Source of the DNA: JACVRW01 sp034664125
GTDB lineage: Bacteria > Actinomycetota > Thermoleophilia > Solirubrobacterales > Thermoleophilaceae
DNA length: 64,000 bases
Reading direction: 5' to 3'
Assembly: GCA_034664125.1 (NCBI GenBank)
Contig: JAXDIG010000058.1
Location: forward strand, 1 to 64,000
Numbering within the stretch: the first letter of the stretch is position 1; each line of letters opens with the position of its first letter. A program made the translations under genes and the position numbers. Shown here piece after piece: positions 58,200-64,000 of the stretch. The notes under the pieces were generated by a model that ran no database searches, had not been told where the DNA came from, and saw only the letters and a program-made list of their open reading frames with translations.

Positions 58200-58383
58200 A
58201 GCGCCGCGTCCTCCCCATGAAGCAATCGCGCGACCCGACGGGTTGCGGGCCGTTCAGGCGGCAAGTCATGTGCAGCGTTGGCGTCGCCGTTGAGAAGGCC
58301 CCAGGGCCGGGTGCCTACGGCGACTATTTCAATGCATGCCGCCGCCGTTCCGTGGTGAAAGCGCTCACAGGCGACGGATCACC

Positions 58384-58671
58384 ATGTCACACGTGGGCAC
58401 GGGCGTCCTTCGACCCCGCAGCGTCAAAGCCACTGACGTGCTGCACGTCGGCAAGGAAAGCAACCGGCTCGCCGAGGAGCCCCTCCCATCAGACGACGAA
58501 AGCGAGGCGGTGGTCGAGTACCCGCCTCGCCACTGCGCGGGTTGCTGTCAGGCTGTCTCGGGCCGGCGCAAGCGGTGCTCCGATGCGTGTCGAAAGCGGG
58601 TGGCTCGGCGTCTCAGACCGTCTTCGGCTCCGCAATTGCACCGAGACGAGTACATTGAGGGCCTAGCTTAA
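58384..58671 (+). CDS. small Cys-rich zinc-finger-like protein
   Basis: A 95-residue hypothetical. The C-terminal half has RHCAGCCQAVSGRRKRCSDA followed by CRKRVARRLR, the C-x2-C...C-x3-C arrangement with a basic helix. I know this pattern from small actinobacterial proteins that read CxxCG...CSDxCRxRAxR. The start MSHVGTGVLRPRSVKATDVL at 58384 is one choice; an upstream ATG at 58336 is in frame. Composition is less biased than in neighbours, so confidence is moderate. Confidence 0.5.
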   Translation: MSHVGTGVLRPRSVKATDVLHVGKESNRLAEEPLPSDDESEAVVEYPPRHCAGCCQAVSGRRKRCSDACRKRVARRLRPSSAPQLHRDEYIEGLA

Positions 58672-59323
58672 AGTCGGGCGCGCTGCGGGTCGGCCGTGCG
58701 CTCGCGCCGCGCCACGTGCGGCCCAACTTGAGCCCAGGTGAGCATCCCCCGCAATCCGTCTTCAGGCCACAGCACCGTGGTCCAACGAGCGCGACGCCCT
58801 CGCGCAACGCTCGAACCCAGCCGACGAAGTCTCGCGATGCTGACGCCTGCTTTTGTTGACGGGCACAAGGCTCCGGTTCCGGATTGGATGTCGGCAGTCT
58901 CGGCTTAGGTCGACCCGCTGCTCCGTCACGCACCAAGCAGACACGAAGCAGAGCGGAGCGACCCTTCCACGCAAGTCCCTACTCTCTCGCCGACGTGACC
59001 TTTTCCGTCCGGAGCAGCCGCTGAGCGCGAGTACTGCGCTTCGCGCGAAGGAGCAGTCGGGGACGACCGAGTCGCAGTGCCAGTGGCTGCGGAGCGTTCG
59101 AGCCCGCCGGTGCTCGGAGGACGATTGCTGACGTCGTCCTGTTGTCAGGAAACGAGGCCGTGGACGTCACGTGCTCGACGAATGTGGCGCCGGGTGCAGC
59201 GTGTCCCGGGACTGGGCCGGTTGCCGATGGCCCCGCAGGCCGACGCGCCGCTGCGCGCCCGCCTTATGCTCGCTTGGTGTCCGCCCGAGCGGCGAGTCGA
59301 GTACTGTCGGCCATGAAGGCCTC
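58672..59323. other. non-coding or degenerate stretch before the TIR genes
   Basis: About 650 bases in which every open frame is short and lacks domain features. It contains dispersed-repeat copy 2 (59039-59060) and the small hairpin CCTG-TTGT-CAGG inside a TGACGTC...GACGTCA pair (about 59129-59167). A TATGCT box at 59265-59270 could serve the TIR gene but has no good -35. I recognise no transposase remnant. Confidence 0.55.
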
Positions 59324-59926
59324 ATGGGTCATCGGCGCGGAGAACCCGAGTATGACGTGTTTCTGAGCCACTCCCACAAGGACGCTCTATGGGTGGAGGA
59401 CCTCGCGAAACGGCTCGAGGATGACCATGGCCTGCGGCCCTGGCTCGACCGTTGGGTCCTAATCCCTGGCAAACCGTGGCAGCGCGAAATTGCCCGCGGT
59501 CTCGAAACGGCGGCCAGTTGCGGGGTGTTCCTTAGCCAACACACGCCACGCGGCTGGTTTGAGAAAGAGATTGAGAAGGCCCTCAATCGCCAGGCACAGG
59601 ACCCTGAGTTCGCCGTTATCCCGGTCCTGTTACCCGACGCGGACCTCGAGGTGACTAATGCGCTACAGGAGAGCTTCCTAAGCTTGAATACTTGGGTCGA
59701 CTTCGGACGAGATTCCGACTCCGACTACGCTGTTTACTTATTTACTTGCGGCGTAAAGGGAATCCCACCCGGTAGATGGCAGCCAGCGACCGCATCGAAC
59801 AGTCGCAGAGACGAAATCGTTGAGAAGCTCCACCAGCTGAAACGGCTTCAGGAGGACCAGCTCGTCGACGATACCGTCGTACTCGAAAAGCAGAGCAGAA
59901 TCGTTGACATCCTCCTTGACCTCTAA
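59324..59926 (+). CDS. TIR-domain protein with SHOCT-like tail
   Basis: A 200-residue protein. Residues 9-130 are a TIR domain: EYDVFLSHSHKDALWVEDLA, LRPWLDRWVLIPGKPWQREI, and W78-x3-E82 in RGWFEKEIEKAL, where E82 is the likely NAD-hydrolysing glutamate. Residues about 160-200 (RRDEIVEKLHQLKRLQEDQL) resemble a SHOCT-type short tail that can mediate oligomerisation. ATG at 59324 is the closest start to the domain. Its 3' end overlaps the next TIR gene. A defence or cell-suicide role is inferred from the family; no experiment is implied. Confidence 0.82.
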   Translation: MGHRRGEPEYDVFLSHSHKDALWVEDLAKRLEDDHGLRPWLDRWVLIPGKPWQREIARGLETAASCGVFLSQHTPRGWFEKEIEKALNRQAQDPEFAVIPVLLPDADLEVTNALQESFLSLNTWVDFGRDSDSDYAVYLFTCGVKGIPPGRWQPATASNSRRDEIVEKLHQLKRLQEDQLVDDTVVLEKQSRIVDILLDL

Positions 59927-61022
59927 CCACGATCGCTTCGACTTGTACCTAAGCTACAGGCGCGACGACTTCCGCGCCGTTGCGGAGATTGCGTCTGCGC
60001 TTGCTGACGGGGGCGTCAGCGTGTGGCTGGACCGCTGGGAACTTGCGCCCGGCCTGCAATGGGAAGATCAGATCGATCAGGCACTTGCCACAGCGAGAAC
60101 GATTGGGATCTGTGTCGGCCCGCGTGGTCTAAGCCATCAACAGGATCGAGAGCTCGCTAAGGCGTTAGCTCATAAAGGAAAGGGAGATCGCAGGTCGATC
60201 ATCCCCATCCTCGTTGACGGCGCAGACTCGTCAATGCTTCCGTCCCCATTGACGCATTTTCAGTGGGTCGACCTGTCGGAAGGATTGGACACGCGTGCCT
60301 TGCAGCGCCTCGTCGCGGCGACGGTGCCACGCGGCGAGAGTCACCGCTCTTCAACAGAGGAGGAGATAGGCGACACCCTTCGTGAGGTCGGCGACCTGAC
60401 TGGTGCCGAAGTGCAGTATAGAACCGCCCTTGCTGCAGCTGAGGCTCGCTTTGGACCCGAGGATCCCGCAGTTGCCTCGGTCCTCGTGAAAATTGCGGCC
60501 ACACTTCTCGATCTAGGCCGCTACCGTGAGGCGGAGCAGGCCGTTAGACGAGCGATCGAGATTGATGAGAGGTCGTTCGGCAAGGACAGCGAGGCGGTGG
60601 CCCGCGACCTGAACAGTCTTGGGTTGGTGCTGCGGGAGGCAGGGGATCTGGAGGGCGCCCGCGCCGCTTTCGAGCGGGCGCTGCGCATCGACGAGGCCGC
60701 CTACGGGCCGAACCACCCCGCCGTTGCCACTGACATAAACAACATCGGTTCGGTGCTGCGGGAAGTTGGAGATCTGGAGGGGGCCCACGCCGCTTTCGAG
60801 CGGGCGCTGCGCATTGACGAGGCCGCCTACGGGCCGGACCACCTCAACATCGCCATCCGTCTCAACAACCTCGGGTCGGTGCTGTCGCAGGTCGGGGATC
60901 TGGAGGGGGCCCGCGCCGCTTTCGAGCGGGCGCTGGCGATATTCGAGACGACATTGGGGCCTAGGCACCGCGATGTGGTGACCGCTCGCTCCAACCTCGG
61001 CGTCGTCTTGGGAGCGCATTAA
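59904..61022 (+). CDS. TIR-TPR protein
   Basis: A 372-residue protein with a TIR domain at residues 11-140 (DLYLSYRRDDFRAVAEIASA, VSVWLDRWELAPGLQWEDQI, SHQQDRELAKAL with candidate catalytic E83). About five tetratricopeptide units of 42 residues follow to the end. The last three begin GDLEGARAAFERAL and are nearly identical. The only starts are TTG codons (59904 or 59916) inside the end of the first TIR gene, so expression is probably coupled. TPRs would bind a partner or trigger protein. Confidence 0.85.
   Translation: MTSSLTSNHDRFDLYLSYRRDDFRAVAEIASALADGGVSVWLDRWELAPGLQWEDQIDQALATARTIGICVGPRGLSHQQDRELAKALAHKGKGDRRSIIPILVDGADSSMLPSPLTHFQWVDLSEGLDTRALQRLVAATVPRGESHRSSTEEEIGDTLREVGDLTGAEVQYRTALAAAEARFGPEDPAVASVLVKIAATLLDLGRYREAEQAVRRAIEIDERSFGKDSEAVARDLNSLGLVLREAGDLEGARAAFERALRIDEAAYGPNHPAVATDINNIGSVLREVGDLEGAHAAFERALRIDEAAYGPDHLNIAIRLNNLGSVLSQVGDLEGARAAFERALAIFETTLGPRHRDVVTARSNLGVVLGAH
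60642..61019 (+). repeat. three tandem 126-bp coding repeats (TPR units)
   Basis: Units start at 60642, 60768 and 60894 (GGRGATCTGGAGGGSGCCCR...). The first 70 bases of units 1 and 2 differ at only a few positions, and unit 3 keeps the first 40. The DNA-level identity suggests recent unit duplication or gene conversion. Confidence 0.9.
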
Positions 61023-61290
61023 CACCGCCGCTCTCACCGAATGTGGGATTCCGGGGGCGCGAGAGCGTCGAGGCGTTTTGGCGATGTTGGCCTTATGGTT
61101 GCTGGAGGCTCGACAGCAGGCCAGATAGCCGCGCAACTGCCTCCCGCGCGTCAGCGGCAGCTCATGGGGGCGACCTCGTCACCGCTGTTACATAAGGCGA
61201 AAGCAGCCAACGTTCCGGAGCACTGCACCGCGCAAGACTTATCGCGGAGCGCGCCGGCGTCGTTCGGTCTCGGCAGCCAAGCTATCGACC

Positions 61291-62463
61291 TCACTCGCGA
61301 TCCGGCAACCGCACGTGGGCGAAGCCGGTACGTGGGTCGATCAACTTTCTGCGAGCGGCGGCGATCTCTGTGTCGTTTCCGAAGAAGCCGATGCGCATGG
61401 ACTGTCGCAAGGCCGTCAGATCGTCGTCGTCACGCTGCGAGAACAGCACCCCAAAAATCGTGATGAAGCGGCCAGCGTGGAGCAGCCGGTCGAAGCGGTC
61501 GAGCTCAGGGGAGATCTCGGTCGGCCATTGCTCAAGCATCTCCTTCGCTCGGTCGACCCACCAGTTCGGGAGGCCGACCCTGGCCCGGCTTAGGAACTGA
61601 AGCTTCCGGCTGACCTCGCTTGCCTCGGCTCGTGTCAGACGGTCCAATTCGAGAGGAAGATGCTGAGCGCTTAGCCATCGATCGTCGGGGCGCAGCACTT
61701 GTTCCATCGCGCCGATCATCGTCGTCAAGATGTCGGCGCTGATCTCGTCGGCCATCCTTAGCCTGCGCCTTGAGTCGGTATCAGCGGCCCGCCGCAGCCA
61801 CTCTTGGGCATAACCAATGCTGAGTTTGGCTCTGAACAGATCCTCAAGCCATTCGTCGAGCGAGCCGCTGCGATGGCGGGCGGCATCGATCATGGTACGT
61901 GCGTTCTTGAGCGCCGCGCGTCCTTCCACCTCCGGCGAGACGTGTTCGCAATCCCGACCAGTGGCCAGAATCTCGGCCCGCATGAATGGCGCAGCGTCGG
62001 AGGTAAGGAGGAACCACCTCAAGGACCACAGATCGTCAATCGCACGCTGCCGTACACGGGCCGGCAGGCGTTTGGAGGCATCCGAGAGCGCATAGGCGAA
62101 AAGCTCCAGGATGCGTTGCTGATCGCCGGCCAGCATCATGTCCACCGCGGGCAGCCACGCACCGGCGAATTCCCCGAAGCGCGCCCGGTCCCCTGCTTCG
62201 GGCACCGTAATCAGCGTCGGCACATCGAAACGTTCGCGGATGATCGGGTGACGGGCAGCTGCCAGCGGGAGCGGTCCGAGTGCCTCCAGCTGGTCCCATC
62301 TGCGCCTCTGTTCTTCGGGCCCGAGCAGCTGCGTTAGGTGAGACGTCGCAATGGCGCGGCAAAACGCGCTCTCAGATAGCGCCGTCGCAAGCAGATGCTC
62401 AGCCTGAAACCGATCGAGAATCGATCGCCAGGCTTGTCCGTCAGCGCTTGTTGAGCCGCTCAT
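61291..62463 (-). CDS. hypothetical protein, mostly helical
   Basis: A 390-residue protein that I do not recognise. It looks alpha-helical and soluble. Notable segments are SESAFCRAIATSHLTQLLGP, GEFAGAWLPAVDMMLAGDQQ and LDRLLHAGRFITIFGVLFSQ. No catalytic motif is visible. Its ATG lies 23 bases inside the end of the upstream gene on the same strand, so the two are coupled and probably act together. They face away from the TIR genes. Base composition matches the rest of the accessory stretch. Confidence 0.7.
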   Translation of the reverse strand: MSGSTSADGQAWRSILDRFQAEHLLATALSESAFCRAIATSHLTQLLGPEEQRRRWDQLEALGPLPLAAARHPIIRERFDVPTLITVPEAGDRARFGEFAGAWLPAVDMMLAGDQQRILELFAYALSDASKRLPARVRQRAIDDLWSLRWFLLTSDAAPFMRAEILATGRDCEHVSPEVEGRAALKNARTMIDAARHRSGSLDEWLEDLFRAKLSIGYAQEWLRRAADTDSRRRLRMADEISADILTTMIGAMEQVLRPDDRWLSAQHLPLELDRLTRAEASEVSRKLQFLSRARVGLPNWWVDRAKEMLEQWPTEISPELDRFDRLLHAGRFITIFGVLFSQRDDDDLTALRQSMRIGFFGNDTEIAAARRKLIDPRTGFAHVRLPDRE

Positions 62464-62887
62464 TGAGGGCCCGTACCAACCGCTCAGCGTCTTCGATCGC
62501 CTCGTCTTCGGGCCAGCCGCGCTCGCGCAGTATCTCTCGCGCTGCGATGCGAGCCTCTTCAGACCCGGCTGTCGGGCCGGCGGGCCCGGCCGAAATCAGC
62601 GCTTCAACCGTCTCTCGCCGGAAGATCGCTACCTGGCCGTCGGTGAGCTCGAGCGGAGCCGTCTGGTGGGTGCGAAAGCGTTCGAAGGCCGCACTTGAGC
62701 CGATCCCGATGAGGAACGGGAGCACCGCGTCGGTCAACAGCCAAGCTAGGGCGTCGAGCGCCGCTTCGGGTGCGAAGTAGCGAACCTCGTCATCCTCGCC
62801 ATAGGACAAGTACGCAGCATTGGGCTCGATCGCCCACCGAACGCCTTCGCTTAGTTCTTTGGCCCTGTTTTCGACGCCATCATTCAC
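62441..62887 (-). CDS. hypothetical protein with one hydrophobic segment
   Basis: A 148-residue protein of unknown family. Residues about 43-64 (ALDALAWLLTDAVLPFLIGI) could be a membrane segment or buried helix. The N-terminus is acidic with AAYLSYGEDDEVRYFAPEAA. The C-terminus reads ARIAAREILRERGWPEDEAI. It precedes and overlaps the 390-residue hypothetical gene. A 12-bp perfect palindrome, CCTGGCGCCAGG (62914-62925), stands 27 bases upstream of its ATG and may be an operator. Confidence 0.65.
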   Translation of the reverse strand: MNDGVENRAKELSEGVRWAIEPNAAYLSYGEDDEVRYFAPEAALDALAWLLTDAVLPFLIGIGSSAAFERFRTHQTAPLELTDGQVAIFRRETVEALISAGPAGPTAGSEEARIAAREILRERGWPEDEAIEDAERLVRALNERLNKR

Positions 62888-63294
62888 TGATCGTCAAGAG
62901 TAGTTCGGCGCCGCCTGGCGCCAGGAACCAGCGTTGAGCGGCGCACAACCGAGGTCACCTGTCGAAAGCACGATGGGCTAGCGCCCTTTCTCTGACGCCT
63001 TGGCTCCGTGGTACAGACAACGCGGTAGGCCCTATGGGACGCGTGGTTCTCGCGCGAAGCAGTCGCGCGAGGTCGGATTCGCAACGCTTCTGCTCCTCGT
63101 CCCACGCAGCAGCGCGTTACGGCTGATCCGGTTTGGCGGGCGAAGAACTGCCAACGCAAACTCGCGACCGGGAAGCCCGACGCCGGAGCTCGGCGTTACG
63201 GCTGGTCCGGTTTTCGCGCGCGGAGAACTACCCCCCCAGGCAAGTGGGTCATCGCTGTATAACGCGGCCTACTAAAGGCAGGGAATTTCCACCG
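62888..63294. other. intergenic region with palindrome and direct repeats
   Basis: About 400 bases between divergent hypothetical genes. It holds CCTGGCGCCAGG (62914-62925), dispersed-repeat copy 3 (63047-63070), and two imperfect copies of GCGTTACGGCTGRTCCGGTTT...CGRAGAACT 79 bp apart (from 63114 and from 63193). No clear gene is seen. Confidence 0.6.
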
Positions 63295-63918
63295 ATGAGG
63301 GAACTCCCTGGCATGACTGAGCTTTCGCAGTCCGAGTTCGGCAGGGCTGCTCGTGGGGTTCACGTCGTACCCGGTGCTCCGCTCGATGTCGACTACTACG
63401 TATTGGGCATGATCTCGTCGGCCCATGCCGCTCTTCGTGAGGTGCACAAGACCACCCCCGACTTCGCACTCTCGGACTTCGCTGGAAAGATGAGCAAGTT
63501 CCTGCTCCAAGGGGGTGCGGCAGCCGACTGGGCGAGGAAACTCACCGATTGTGTGGAGAGATACGTTGAGTGGGATGAGGGTGCCGTGTCAGCTGCCGCT
63601 CTGCCCACCAAGGGTCTGTCGATTAGCTTCGAGCCGGACCACATCGTTCGCGCTCGCCCGGACGTAGTGCTCGGCCCGCAGGAGGGACCAGGCGAGTACG
63701 AGGCGCGGGCTGTGCTGATGGACGACATCCCATTGGACCGGGGCGCGGCTGAGATGATCGCGCTGCCTGTCTTGGAGTTTGTTCGCGCCAAGTTTGGAGC
63801 GGACTCCACGGCCGCGGTGGAGGTCTGGCAGCTTCAGCGCGGCGACTATGAGGCGGTCGCGGCAGATGCGGCCGAGGCTCGTCGGGCGGATGTAGAGGCG
63901 CTGCTGGCGTCGCTGTGA
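63295..63918 (+). CDS. hypothetical protein
   Basis: A 207-residue protein that I do not recognise. MRELPGMTELSQSEFGRAAR begins it; a second Met six codons on (63313) is equally plausible. The sequence has VLGMISSAHAALREVHKTTP, DFALSDFAGKMSKFLLQGGA, and ends in DYEAVAADAAEARRADVEAL. It is mixed alpha/beta and soluble, without transmembrane segments. It is the first gene right of the unknown pair and is followed by another gene at 63986, with CACTTAAATAC between. Confidence 0.6.
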   Translation: MRELPGMTELSQSEFGRAARGVHVVPGAPLDVDYYVLGMISSAHAALREVHKTTPDFALSDFAGKMSKFLLQGGAAADWARKLTDCVERYVEWDEGAVSAAALPTKGLSISFEPDHIVRARPDVVLGPQEGPGEYEARAVLMDDIPLDRGAAEMIALPVLEFVRAKFGADSTAAVEVWQLQRGDYEAVAADAAEARRADVEALLASL

Positions 63919-63985
63919 GGCGAGAAGCACTTAAATACGACCGGCACGGGAACTACCTTCACCAAACTCGACGGAGGAGCGCAAG

Positions 63986-64000
63986 ATGGAACGGCACGAT
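63986..64000 (+). CDS. start of a gene cut by the window end
   Basis: ATG GAA CGG CAC GAT is preceded by a strong GGAGGAG ribosome site 6 to 7 bases upstream. Only five codons are visible (MERHD), so no function can be given. Confidence 0.5.

Larger units (their letters stand above)
58025..58383. other. non-coding stretch at the start of the accessory region
   Basis: About 360 bases without a convincing gene, lower in GC than the DNA before it. It holds the inverted repeats at 58072-58147 and the first copy of a short dispersed repeat (58176-58199). No promoter is obvious. Confidence 0.6.

Noticed and set aside
58613..58936. Minus-strand frame of 107 codons in the island
   Set aside because: It overlaps the 3' end of the Cys-rich gene, has no ribosome site and shows no recognisable domain.
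60642..61019. Regular repeats that could suggest a CRISPR array
   Set aside because: The period is 126 bp with no unique spacers, and every unit translates to a TPR; it is coding repeat DNA.
61023..61290. Possible small gene between the TIR-TPR gene and the unknown convergent gene
   Set aside because: The only plus-strand frame (61041-61463) is Arg/Ser-rich and runs into the antisense gene; nothing else supports coding.
1..64000. Search for tRNA, rRNA, attachment sites in tRNA ends, insertion sequences and integrases
   Set aside because: No T-arm-like GGTTCGAATCC pattern in a plausible cloverleaf, no transposase or integrase motif and no terminal inverted repeats were found by eye; a covariance-model search would be decisive.

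Overview
The window is about 64 kb of very GC-rich DNA with dense, heavily overlapping genes. Many genes are joined by ATGA, GTGA or TGATG junctions. An F420-dependent LLM oxidoreductase, a SigB/SigF-type sigma factor, many GTG starts, leaderless promoters and several small proteins that I associate with Solirubrobacterales point to a Thermoleophilia-type actinobacterium. That placement is inference. I saw no rRNA, tRNA, CRISPR array or insertion sequence.

Region by region. 1-5.2 kb: the 3' end of an indolepyruvate ferredoxin oxidoreductase, then an aldo/keto reductase, a VOC protein, a flavoprotein and a carboxylate-amine ligase. 5.2-17.5 kb: a primary-type sigma factor, a baeRF/Vms1-like protein, a MarR regulator divergent from a drug-type ABC exporter, a cupin, a secreted protein, and a stress block (SigB/F-type sigma factor, small proteins, F420 oxidoreductase, tandem DUF892 protein, DUF6766 operon). 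17.5-26.7 kb: a FAD-Rieske protein, a glycogen-debranching-type protein, DUF2294, DUF1360, BrkB and a second primary-type sigma factor. 25.6-36.7 kb: a surface-glycan cluster that makes and transfers an ADP-heptose-like sugar. Two of its activation enzymes, GmhA and GmhB, are fused to glycosyltransferases, and a carbamoyltransferase leads the operon. 36.6-40.2 kb: LigD split into separate polymerase, ligase and phosphoesterase genes beside a CDF metal transporter. 40.2-45.6 kb: an epimerase, a zinc-ribbon protein, membrane or secreted proteins, an amine-oxidase-like flavoprotein and a DJ-1/PfpI protein. 45.6-57.4 kb: two paralogous sugar importers (binding protein plus two permeases each), one shared ATPase, an alpha-glucosidase, and a PadR-MMPL pair. 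57.4 kb: an HD-GYP protein, the last gene of the ordinary chromosomal type.

From about 58 kb to the end the character changes. GC is visibly lower, spacers are longer, palindromes and dispersed short repeats appear, and the genes are mostly unknown. The recognisable pair is a TIR protein with a SHOCT-like tail whose 3' end overlaps a TIR-TPR protein. This looks like an acquired island with a defence-like gene pair.

The most striking non-coding signal is a recurrent promoter, GTTT (or GGTT)-N15/16-GGGTA. It occurs before stress-type genes, before the second primary-type sigma gene, and before the glycan and sugar-import operons. In several cases the -10 element ends exactly 9 or 10 bases before the ATG, which implies leaderless mRNAs. 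The SigB/F-type sigma factor inside the window is the natural candidate reader.
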